Below are positions 1 to 7,139 of a stretch of 35,660 bases of DNA, piece by piece. Origin of the DNA: Bacteriovoracaceae bacterium (GTDB lineage Bacteria; Bdellovibrionota; UBA2428); assembly GCA_947467125.1 (NCBI GenBank), contig CANIGN010000003.1, forward strand, positions 1-35,660, given 5' to 3'. Each line of letters starts with the position of its first letter. Position 1 is the stretch's first letter. Position numbers and translations under genes: made by a program. The notes beneath the pieces are model-generated. The model was not told the origin of the DNA. It did no database searches and saw nothing but the letters and a program-made list of their open reading frames with translations.

Positions 1-948
1 ACCCTGAGCGCGAATTTCAAATTTTAAACCAAACTCTTTTCCATTCCAAGGCAAAGAAGCTCGCTCCCAATTCAAAAGACAATAATCAGAATCAGGATCT
101 TCTCCATAACGAAAAACTTTTTTGTTTTGAGCCTTCAAACTCACTGCAATTTTTTCAACACTTGTTGGACGAGGAGCGGACAACTGATCAACGAGCAACC
201 AGCCCTGAGAAGTTAGCTGAGCCAGCTTCAAGAAACTATTTTCAATTTGTTCAACAGTTGAAAAAATATCTGCATGATCAAATTCAATTCCCGTTCCCAC
301 AACCCACGTCGGACGATAGTGTAAAAACTTAGATTCTTTATCCCAATAAGCTGTATCGTACTCGTCGCCTTCACTCACAAAGACACTTGATCCCCAGCGA
401 GAGCCGCATTCAAAGTTTTTAGGAATTCCCCCTATGAAAAACCCTGGGTCTTTTCTTAAAACTTCAAAGGCCCAAGCAAGTAAAGAAGTTGTTGTTGTTT
501 TTCCGTGAGTTCCAGCCACCACAAAACTTTCTCGCTGAGCAATGACAAAATGACCAATCGCCTCGGGAAAGCTCATTTTCTTGAGGAGTCCTTTCACAAC
601 AAGCTTTTCCATTTCTTGCGCTTCTAAATTTGTACGAGAAATGGCATTTCCTACGATCACCACATCCGGATATTTTTGCTCAATTCCCCAGCTAGATCCG
701 CTTAAATTCTCAGGATCAAAAGTTGCCTTCAAAGGAATTTTTTGAGCCTCTAAAAAAGTGCTCATCGGAGGATAAAGTGGTCCATCACTTCCTGTGACTT
801 TTGCACCTGAATTTTTAAAAAGTCCCGCAAGGGCACCCATACCTGTTCCGCCAATAGCTAAGAAATGAACCCAAGGCACTTCACCAGATTTTTTTTGAAT
901 ACCAATAGATGCTAAGTCCAAGATTTTTGATCCGCTAAAGTTTTCCAT
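1..948 (-). CDS. mpl: UDP-N-acetylmuramate:L-Ala-gamma-D-Glu-meso-DAP ligase (Mpl), 3' end outside window
   Basis: This is a Mur-ligase-family enzyme that attaches recycled murein tripeptide to UDP-MurNAc in the cytoplasm. I translated it from the reverse strand: 316 codons are present, the frame is open to base 1, and the C-terminal part lies beyond the window. The N-terminus has the Rossmann motif VHFLAIGGTGMGALAGLF. The ATP loop reads AGTHGKTTTTSLLAWAF and is followed by FFIGGIPKNF and SEGDEYDTAYWDKESKF, a pattern typical of Mpl rather than MurC. The ATG lies 37 bases inside the end of the beta-lactamase-fold gene and is preceded by AGAAGAG, so the two genes are probably co-translated. MurC is the only serious alternative; the GGIPKNF and DEYDTAYWDKE segments argue for Mpl. 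Confidence 0.93.
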   Translation of the reverse strand, partial: MENFSGSKILDLASIGIQKKSGEVPWVHFLAIGGTGMGALAGLFKNSGAKVTGSDGPLYPPMSTFLEAQKIPLKATFDPENLSGSSWGIEQKYPDVVIVGNAISRTNLEAQEMEKLVVKGLLKKMSFPEAIGHFVIAQRESFVVAGTHGKTTTTSLLAWAFEVLRKDPGFFIGGIPKNFECGSRWGSSVFVSEGDEYDTAYWDKESKFLHYRPTWVVGTGIEFDHADIFSTVEQIENSFLKLAQLTSQGWLLVDQLSAPRPTSVEKIAVSLKAQNKKVFRYGEDPDSDYCLLNWERASLPWNGKEFGLKFEIRAQG

Positions 949-1961
949 AATTCTCTTCTATTATTTTGCCAGAGAAGAGAGAAGAATTTTACTCGTAAAT
1001 GACGAATTTCTTCCATTGAAGCTTCTTGGTGAGAAGGATAGATGCGATTCGTTAAAAGCGTTCCACCCATCTTTAGAGCAGGATCCCACCAAAGCGCCGT
1101 TCCCGTATATCCCAAGTGGCCTATAACCGACTCCGCAGAGGCTCCTTTTCCAGCTTGAGTATCCTGACCGGTTGGTCGATCCCATCCACACCAAAAACGA
1201 TGTGTATGCTGAGGAGAAAAATAATATCTTACTTTTGAACTCAGCAGCTCACTTGTCTGCCAATTTTTCATCAACACAAGCCAGCTCCAAACTCCTGCAC
1301 ACGTTCCAAAAAGTCCTGCATGAGGAGCCACTTGCTGCATAAACAAGGCATTGTCATCGTTCACTTCGCCCTCTTGATGACGCTTTTCCGTTGGGCAAAC
1401 TTTAATGTTTCGAATTAACGGACCAAAGAAAAGATCATTTTTGGGAAGATGATATTTAACTTTAAAAGCTTCCCACAACTGTGAGAGATCTTTTTTGGAC
1501 AGCAATTCCAACAAGGCTCCCAAAACCCAAAAGTTGAGGTCAGAATAAATTGTTTCTTTATCTGGTAAGGACTGAATTCCATCGTTATGAATTCTTTTAA
1601 AAATGCTTTCCCACATTTCCTGACGATTTAAAGGCGAGCACTTACGATTTTTGTGAGTACTCAGCTCAATGTGAGGCTTTAAACCAGAACGATGATCCCA
1701 GAGCTGAGCAACCGTCAACTCCGAGAGAGGAGCTTTCAAATGAGGAAGCAAAGAAGCTAGTTTTTTTTCTCTAAACTCTAAAAGGTCGATTGATTTTGTG
1801 AGGCAATAATCAACAAGCAAAGAACCCGTGACAATAACTTTAGTAAGAGAGGCTAAATCAAAAAAAATATCTTTCGCTTCTGCTGCTCGTCCCCAACCGG
1901 CATGAAATTCTGCACGATCTAGGTCCAAACTTCCCGCACAAGCCACCCCTGTTTCGATCAT
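912..1961 (-). CDS. Serine beta-lactamase-fold hydrolase (PF00144-type)
   Basis: A 349-residue member of the serine beta-lactamase / penicillin-binding-protein-like family (beta-lactamase, AmpH, EstB group). The three active-site motifs are visible: SLTK at residues 38-41 (nucleophile Ser38, Lys41), a Y-S-D element at 139-141, and HLG at 282-284 in place of the KTG triad. No signal peptide is evident, so a cytoplasmic location is likely. Its 3' end overlaps the start of mpl, which suggests a role in murein recycling or turnover rather than antibiotic resistance, but that is inference. HxG at the third motif is common in esterase/peptidase members of the fold. The substrate cannot be told from the sequence. 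Confidence 0.85.
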   Translation of the reverse strand: MIETGVACAGSLDLDRAEFHAGWGRAAEAKDIFFDLASLTKVIVTGSLLVDYCLTKSIDLLEFREKKLASLLPHLKAPLSELTVAQLWDHRSGLKPHIELSTHKNRKCSPLNRQEMWESIFKRIHNDGIQSLPDKETIYSDLNFWVLGALLELLSKKDLSQLWEAFKVKYHLPKNDLFFGPLIRNIKVCPTEKRHQEGEVNDDNALFMQQVAPHAGLFGTCAGVWSWLVLMKNWQTSELLSSKVRYYFSPQHTHRFWCGWDRPTGQDTQAGKGASAESVIGHLGYTGTALWWDPALKMGGTLLTNRIYPSHQEASMEEIRHLRVKFFSLLWQNNRRELWKTLADQKSWT

Positions 1962-1990
1962 AATGAATCAGTTAACAGAATAACTCGGGT

Positions 1991-2020
1991 CCTATACAAG
2001 CGCTAGAGAGACCCAATCAA
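1991..2020 (-). promoter_or_regulatory. Candidate sigma70-type promoter for the beta-lactamase-fold gene and mpl
   Basis: Read on the minus strand, TTGATT (2020-2015) and TATAGG (1996-1991) are separated by 18 bases. They lie about 30 bases upstream of the ATG at 1961, in the 75-base gap after the bamB-like gene. Both hexamers match consensus at about four positions, so this is only a candidate. Confidence 0.35.
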
Positions 2021-2036
2021 ATAATTGAATACGAGC

Positions 2037-3185
2037 TTAGCTCTTGTAACGTAAAAAAATCATCCGACCACGGCCACTCAAAATCAAAATGCGCTGGCTA
2101 TCTGAAAAAGGACGAGAAACGATTCCCTCACCTAAATACTTTTCTTCAATAAGAGTGCCCTTTTTAAGATCAATCAAATGAACTCCAAAACGTGTTGAAA
2201 CAAACATTCCCACACCTTTCTTGAGTTCCACAATATCACCAGCCAAACCTTTTTGATCTAAAGTCATTTCCCAAAGAAGCTTCTTCGTCGAAATCTGATA
2301 CTTTCGAACGCTTCCATCTTGTGTCGAATAAGTAATACTTCCTTCGTTAAAATCAACCAAAGGCAAGAAACCAGACGCATCTGGAAAACTATCAATCGAA
2401 GAACCGTCCGAAGTTTTTACAACTTGAATGGAAAAATCAGGCAAAGCGACATAAAGAGTGGATCCATCTGGAGAAAGAACGGGCTCAGTATCCGCATCTT
2501 GAAAACGACCCTTGCGATTGAAAGCTCTTTCCCAAATCGTTTCACCCGTTGCAGAATTAAGAGCCAACAGTACCCCGTCTGAAAAACCTAGATACAACTT
2601 AGAACCATCTGCACTTAAAACACCTGCAGTATTTCCTCGAAGAGACCAGTAAAAAGTAGCCGCCGGAGAAGGCCGGCGAAGTGTCCAAAGTTCCTGACCG
2701 CTCTCTGAATTCAACGCCCACAAAACGTTATCTGCAGTTGCGACATAAAGTTTTGAAGCTCCATAAACAAGATTCCCCAAAGATTCAGCACTCAATTTTT
2801 TGCGCCAAAGTTCTTCGCCTTTGTTCAAAGAATAACAATAAACAAAACCATCCAATGCCCCTACAAAAACTCGATCGCCTTCAACAACGGGCCGAGAAGC
2901 GACACCGACTTTATAGGTTTTCTTCCATTTAAAACTGCCGTTTTGAGTATCAAAACGACCAAAAGATCCCCCTATGGTTCCCACAAGGAAGTCAGTCGGA
3001 GACACTTGAACAAGACCTGCAAAAGAGCCTAAATTTGCTCCGCGATTGTTTAAAGCGCCTCTTTCGATCTCAACTTCTCCTAACCCCTGAATGAGAGAGT
3101 GAGGCTTTTCACTCTTAGGAACAGTCAGTTTGTGCGTAGAGCATCCTGTAAAAAGCAAAGCGAAGAGGAAAGAAACTTTCTTCAT
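2037..3185 (-). CDS. BamB-like lipoprotein with PQQ-type beta-propeller repeats
   Basis: A 382-residue exported lipoprotein. The N-terminus MKKVSFLFALLFTGCS is a lipoprotein signal with the lipobox cysteine at residue 15. The rest is a series of beta-propeller blades with the PQQ/WD-like signature (V.GALDGFVYCYSLNKGEELW, L.ALNSESGQELW, LLALNSATGETIWE). This is the architecture of BamB (YfgL), the lipoprotein that assists the BamA outer-membrane protein assembly machine. Its ATG overlaps the stop of the upstream gene in TAATG, and that gene resembles YfgM, which sits next to BamB in E. coli as well. Propeller lipoproteins are repetitive and divergent, so orthology to BamB rests on architecture and neighbour. 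Confidence 0.8.
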   Translation of the reverse strand: MKKVSFLFALLFTGCSTHKLTVPKSEKPHSLIQGLGEVEIERGALNNRGANLGSFAGLVQVSPTDFLVGTIGGSFGRFDTQNGSFKWKKTYKVGVASRPVVEGDRVFVGALDGFVYCYSLNKGEELWRKKLSAESLGNLVYGASKLYVATADNVLWALNSESGQELWTLRRPSPAATFYWSLRGNTAGVLSADGSKLYLGFSDGVLLALNSATGETIWERAFNRKGRFQDADTEPVLSPDGSTLYVALPDFSIQVVKTSDGSSIDSFPDASGFLPLVDFNEGSITYSTQDGSVRKYQISTKKLLWEMTLDQKGLAGDIVELKKGVGMFVSTRFGVHLIDLKKGTLIEEKYLGEGIVSRPFSDSQRILILSGRGRMIFLRYKS

Positions 3186-3895
3186 TAGCGAACCAATCCT
3201 GCCTCATAAACTCGAGCGGCTTGCTCGTAATAAGTTCCCGGAAAATCTACTTCAAGTTTTTTCACAAGAGTCTCAATCTCTTTATCTCTTGAAAGAGCTT
3301 TTAAAATCCTCACTCTTGCAAGAATCGACTCAGCAGCAATCATCGTTTTTTCATTTTTTGAAAGCTCTTCAAAATAACTTAAAGCTTCTGTTTTTTTATT
3401 CATGGACTCAAGGGTGTACCCTTTTCCAAGTTGCGCCGTTAAGGTCAAAACATCAGAAGGCAAATTGTTTCCAAACTTAATCACATCTTCAAAGTTTTTC
3501 AGGGCTGAATCATATTTTGCCTCTAAAAAATCTAGAGAAGCCAGACGTATACGACTTGATTGAGCCGCATTCGTCTTTGGAAATTCTGCAACAATCTCGC
3601 TGAGGGTTTTTCTCATCTTATCTTTTTTATCTTGGGACCATTCCATTCGAAGCTTTACAAATTCTTGGCTAAAAAGACGCGCATTAGACTTGAGTCCTTC
3701 GCCCTCTGCTTTTTCAACTTCAAAAAGCTTTTCAGTCGCTAACTTTTCAGTTTTGTCAGACTGTTCTTTTACAACATATTTCCCAAAAGAGATCGCCATC
3801 ACAAGAAGTGCAGCACCCACAAATAAGGTCCAAAAACGTTTACTCTCTAAAACACTGAGGATGCTTTGTTGAAAAGGTGTCAATTGATTGTCCAT
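3185..3895 (-). CDS. YfgM-like membrane-anchored TPR protein
   Basis: A 236-residue protein with one N-terminal membrane helix (FWTLFVGAALLVMAISFG) followed by a charged periplasmic region built of TPR-like helix pairs, for example YDSALKNFEDVIKFG and TEALSYFEELSKNEK. This matches the layout of YfgM, a periplasmic chaperone-network partner of the Sec translocon, known to sit upstream of bamB. The stop codon overlaps the next ATG by one base (TAATG), implying translational coupling. I chose the ATG at 3895 because it gives the usual short cytosolic tail. An in-frame ATG at 3913 adds six residues, and neither start has a clear ribosome binding site. Confidence 0.75.
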   Translation of the reverse strand: MDNQLTPFQQSILSVLESKRFWTLFVGAALLVMAISFGKYVVKEQSDKTEKLATEKLFEVEKAEGEGLKSNARLFSQEFVKLRMEWSQDKKDKMRKTLSEIVAEFPKTNAAQSSRIRLASLDFLEAKYDSALKNFEDVIKFGNNLPSDVLTLTAQLGKGYTLESMNKKTEALSYFEELSKNEKTMIAAESILARVRILKALSRDKEIETLVKKLEVDFPGTYYEQAARVYEAGLVR

Positions 3896-3943
3896 AAAAT
3901 GCGAGGCTACCATGACATATTCATGCTTTCAGCTAGCCGGGAG

Positions 3944-3973
3944 TTAAAAAACTTTTCCAAGAATGGTTATAAT
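3944..3973 (+). promoter_or_regulatory. Promoter with consensus -10 immediately before the barrel gene (possible leaderless start)
   Basis: A perfect TATAAT lies at 3968-3973, with a weak TTAAAA -35 candidate at 3944-3949 and an 18-base spacer. Only six bases separate TATAAT from the ATG at 3980, so transcription would begin at or next to the start codon. No Shine-Dalgarno sequence is present. Confidence 0.55.
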
Positions 3974-3979
3974 AACCCT

Positions 3980-4744
3980 ATGCGGCCTTTTAGAAAGTTA
4001 AAATATTTTCTCCTCGCAGGAGCTTTGCTCAACACCCTCTCCCTTTATGCACAAGAAAACATGAACGGGAATCTCTACGACGACTACACTGCCTTTGACA
4101 GCGACCCTGTGCAACTTGACGAAGAAGTCAGTCGATACTTTGGGCGTTTCTTTGAATCTGATTTTCTTTTAGGTGCGGGATTATTTACAGGCGACCTTGC
4201 TAAATCAAATGCTTCCGGATTTGACCTCGGTGTCCGCTTTGTTTTTTATTTTGATAAATTATGGGGAGGCGAATTAGGCGCTGGATATTTTTCCCACAAA
4301 AGTTTTTACAATCAAAGCAATACAGGTCTTACAAAACTCAACATCAACCTTGATACAGTGATGATCCCCATGAGCCTTGGCCTTCGCTATTCTTTTGACC
4401 GTGACAATTTGCCTCGAGGGATTTCAATGATGAATCCCTATGTCGCTGTTGCAGGCGAGCTTATGTTTCGCAGTGAAGGCGTAAAATATGACTCAAATAC
4501 AGATGCCCTTACCGATGCAGACCTCAAAGCAAAATTTGCTCCAGGCGCCGTGGTTAACACAACAGCTTTTGGTGTGAATATTGGGGGAGGCTTTGCCTTT
4601 GACGTCTACAAAAGCAAGATTCTTTTGGGAATGGACGTACGCTATCACTTTTTATACTGGCCAGACGCAGAGATTATGGTCGGCGCTCTTAGCCGAACAG
4701 GCGGATACTTCACCGCAATGGGACAAGTTTGTTATAATTACTAG
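3980..4744 (+). CDS. Small outer-membrane beta-barrel protein
   Basis: A 254-residue exported protein. The signal peptide MRPFRKLKYFLLAGALLNTL ends near LYA/QE, which fixes the start at 3980; longer in-frame versions would bury the signal. The mature part has alternating hydrophobic strands rich in Gly and aromatics (FLLGAGLFTG, GFDLGVRFVFYFDKLWGGEL, AFGVNIGGGFAFDVY) and ends in GQVCYNY with an aromatic last residue, as expected for an outer-membrane barrel. It resembles the OmpW/OmpA-barrel-like 'outer membrane beta-barrel' families, but I cannot name an ortholog. It is divergent from the yfgM-bamB-like pair. Confidence 0.72.
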   Translation: MRPFRKLKYFLLAGALLNTLSLYAQENMNGNLYDDYTAFDSDPVQLDEEVSRYFGRFFESDFLLGAGLFTGDLAKSNASGFDLGVRFVFYFDKLWGGELGAGYFSHKSFYNQSNTGLTKLNINLDTVMIPMSLGLRYSFDRDNLPRGISMMNPYVAVAGELMFRSEGVKYDSNTDALTDADLKAKFAPGAVVNTTAFGVNIGGGFAFDVYKSKILLGMDVRYHFLYWPDAEIMVGALSRTGGYFTAMGQVCYNY

Positions 4745-4765
4745 GATCTTTCTAAGTTAGTTGAT

Positions 4766-4771
4766 TATCAT
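4766..4771 (+). promoter_or_regulatory. -10-like hexamer before the MAPEG gene
   Basis: TATCAT at 4766-4771 is followed by six bases (TAAAAT) and then the ATG at 4778. No Shine-Dalgarno sequence and no good -35 are visible. The hexamer-to-ATG distance is the same as for the barrel gene at 3980. Confidence 0.3.
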
Positions 4772-4777
4772 TAAAAT

Positions 4778-5182
4778 ATGGAACTCAAAACGACTCCTAT
4801 TTATGCTGCCATTCTTGGATTATTCTTTGTCTATTTGAGTTTTCTCACCATAAAGGCAAGAAGAAAAAATAAAATCGCAATTGGAGACGGAAACAATTTA
4901 GTCTTACAAAGAGCCATTCGAATCCACGGAAATTTTTCGGAATACGCTCCCCTTACAATTCTATTAGTAAGTTTTGTAGAATTGCTGGGTTACCCTCATT
5001 TTCTAATACACTCCTTAATGTTTGCATTTTTAATAGGAAGAATTTCGCATTTATATGGAGTGAGCAAACCTAAAGAAGACTTTAGATTTAGAGTCTTTGG
5101 AATCGCGACAACATTAAGTGTGATTGTGATTTCTTCAATTCTAATACTAGTAAATTCAATCCTAGTAACCCGCTTTTTCTAA
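4778..5182 (+). CDS. MAPEG-family integral membrane protein
   Basis: A 134-residue protein with four predicted membrane helices, roughly residues 8-25, 57-70, 72-92 and 105-130. The family signature sits between helices 1 and 2: LQRAIRIHGNFSEYAPLTIL, matching the R..R.H.NF.EY.P pattern of MAPEG proteins (membrane-associated proteins in eicosanoid and glutathione metabolism), close to the YecN type. Bacterial members are often glutathione-dependent transferases or peroxidases or have no known function. The gene stands alone between the barrel gene and the converging uvrC, and its substrate is unknown. Confidence 0.85.
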   Translation: MELKTTPIYAAILGLFFVYLSFLTIKARRKNKIAIGDGNNLVLQRAIRIHGNFSEYAPLTILLVSFVELLGYPHFLIHSLMFAFLIGRISHLYGVSKPKEDFRFRVFGIATTLSVIVISSILILVNSILVTRFF

Positions 5183-5334
5183 ATTTGAAATGATCTAAAC
5201 CACTATCTTCAAAAAAACATATAAAAAAACACGCTTAACTCGTTTGATCAGCCCCATAACCCCACACCTCAAACCTGCTTATAACAAAGCAATCTTTCTA
5301 TCGCGTAGAGTTATGTTGAAAATATTATCTGTAA

Positions 5335-7047
5335 TTATTTAGGAAGCTGATCTCTTCTTTTGCGATGAAAGCTAATCGCAAAACGATGCGCCTCATCACG
5401 AATTTCCGTTACCAAACGCAAGACCTCAAGACTTTTAACTGCTTTTGGAAGCTTTACACCCGGCAAAAAAATACGCTCCTCTGAAATCTCTAGTTTGTGA
5501 GATTTAAAGCTACGCTCCGTTCGTGCTTTTGCAAGCCCTACAGCTGGAAAATGCACCCCTACTTCTTTCATAGCTAAAAGAACGCTCTCTAGTTGAGCTT
5601 TTCCCCCGTCTACAATCAGCAAATCAGGACGAGGACTATCGGGCTTCCCATAACGCCTTCGAACAACTTCCCTTAAGCTTCCAAAATCATCCTGCCCCTC
5701 GATCCCTTTGATTATATAATTTCGATACTCGGAACTTTGTTTTTTTCCACCTTCAAAAACAACCACGGCTGCAACGTTTTCACTTCCTTGAAAATTAGAA
5801 ATATCCAAACATTCAATGCGATTAACCTTATGATCTAACTTTAAAAACTTTCTCAATTGTTCCACTGAATCGCGACGCTTTTCTCGAAGCTGAAGCTGCT
5901 CTTCACCAACAGATCGAGCGTTCGAAAGAGCCAAATCCCATAGCTTCCACAATTTATCACCACTATCTGGAGCGTTTATTTTTTCAAAAGCGAAAGGGAG
6001 ATCCTGTTTTTCCTCAGAGGTTTTTTTCAAAAAATCAGAAAGCAGAGTTCTTTGCTCTTGAGAAAACTCAGGAGAAATTACAACTTCCGATGGAATCTCT
6101 GCCTTTAAATAATAGCTCGAAAGCAAGCTCACAAACTCCTCTTGGTCCACAAAGCTTTCTTCCGCAAGAATGGGGAAATGTTTACGCCCCCACCACTTTC
6201 CCTCTCGAAACTGAAGCAAAATCAAATCTAAATCAGAATTTTCCTGAGGATTTTTAAAGAAATCAGCGGGCCAATAAGCCCATACATCACGACTTTTTTG
6301 ATCATTTAAATCCACAGCTCGTTGCTCTGTTTGCAAATCATCAAGAGCTTTTAAACGATCCCGAACTTTTCCAGCCTCTTCAAAATGAAGCTGCTCAGAA
6401 AGCAATTCCATTTCTTTTTTCCACTCTTCCTTGAGACTGAGATTCTCCCCTTTCAAAAAAGCAATAAAATCAGAAATCTGCTTTGAATACTTCTCCTTAT
6501 CGACATAACTCACACAGGGAGCTGTGCACTGACCGATCTGATAGCTCAAACAAGGTCTGGAGCGATTGGCAAACTCAGTATCCCTGCAATCACGAATCAA
6601 AAAAGCTTTCGAGGCCAACTGAAGAAGTTGCCTGAGTGCATAAGGATTGGGGTAAGGGCCAAAATAAAGTCCCGAGTTAGCACGAGCTTTTCGAGCATAG
6701 TACGCTCGAGGAAAATCATGATTTGTATCGATCCAAAGATAGGGATAAGTCTTGTCGTCTTTTAATCGGATGTTGTAGCGCGGACGATGTTTTTTGATGA
6801 GCGTATTTTCAAGTAAAAGAGCTTCAATTTCTGTGTCTGTTTGCAAAAATTCTAGCGATTTAATTTTTGAAACGAGCACATGAGTTTTGGCACTTTCATG
6901 TTTGCCACGAAAATAACTCTGAATTCGAAGGCGAATGTTTTTTGCTTTTCCTACATAAAGGATGTCACCCGCTTCATCCTTCATAATATAGCAACCCGGA
7001 GTTTTAGGAGCGTCCGCGATTTGCTCATCTAAAAGTATCCGAGTCAT
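5335..7047 (-). CDS. uvrC: Excinuclease ABC subunit UvrC, lacking the C-terminal HhH domain
   Basis: UvrC makes the dual incisions of nucleotide excision repair. Counting from an in-frame GTG at 7068 (577 aa), the GIY-YIG nuclease spans about 21-105 (PGCYIMKD..ILYVGKAKN..R, catalytic Glu in ALLLEN). The four iron-sulfur cysteines are at 161, 173, 181 and 185, with the C-x11-C-x7-C-x3-C spacing seen in E. coli. A UVR helix pair (LHFEEAGKVRDRLKALDDL) follows. The RNase H-like nuclease has DIS (D422), VDGG (D487) and RDEAHRFA (H561). The protein then stops at HRKRRDQLPK, where most UvrC proteins continue for about 50-60 residues into a (HhH)2 DNA-binding domain. I prefer the ATG at 7047 (570 aa), which matches the usual distance to the PGxY motif. 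Confidence 0.95.
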   Translation of the reverse strand: MTRILLDEQIADAPKTPGCYIMKDEAGDILYVGKAKNIRLRIQSYFRGKHESAKTHVLVSKIKSLEFLQTDTEIEALLLENTLIKKHRPRYNIRLKDDKTYPYLWIDTNHDFPRAYYARKARANSGLYFGPYPNPYALRQLLQLASKAFLIRDCRDTEFANRSRPCLSYQIGQCTAPCVSYVDKEKYSKQISDFIAFLKGENLSLKEEWKKEMELLSEQLHFEEAGKVRDRLKALDDLQTEQRAVDLNDQKSRDVWAYWPADFFKNPQENSDLDLILLQFREGKWWGRKHFPILAEESFVDQEEFVSLLSSYYLKAEIPSEVVISPEFSQEQRTLLSDFLKKTSEEKQDLPFAFEKINAPDSGDKLWKLWDLALSNARSVGEEQLQLREKRRDSVEQLRKFLKLDHKVNRIECLDISNFQGSENVAAVVVFEGGKKQSSEYRNYIIKGIEGQDDFGSLREVVRRRYGKPDSPRPDLLIVDGGKAQLESVLLAMKEVGVHFPAVGLAKARTERSFKSHKLEISEERIFLPGVKLPKAVKSLEVLRLVTEIRDEAHRFAISFHRKRRDQLPK

Positions 7048-7093
7048 AAGCTCAAGAATGCCACGCACTCAAGATCTTCGCAACGAGACTTGT

Positions 7094-7122
7094 TTGCTCC
7101 AAAAAACTTCGCTAACTATGAT
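7094..7122 (+). promoter_or_regulatory. Candidate promoter of the glucoamylase-PTS operon
   Basis: TTGCTC (7094-7099) and TATGAT (7117-7122) are separated by exactly 17 bases. The -10 matches consensus at five of six positions. The predicted start of transcription falls near 7129, giving a leader of only about ten bases without a Shine-Dalgarno sequence before the ATG at 7140. Confidence 0.5.
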
Positions 7123-7139
7123 TCAGTTCCCAGAAACAT

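Noticed and set aside
912-1961. Antibiotic-resistance beta-lactamase
   Set aside because: There is no signal peptide, the third motif is HLG rather than KTG, and the gene is coupled to mpl, so a resistance role is not supported.
5183-5334. Possible missing HhH-coding remnant or terminator downstream of uvrC
   Set aside because: No HhH-like peptide is visible in the minus-strand frames and no hairpin plus T tract is present; I see nothing definable in this gap.
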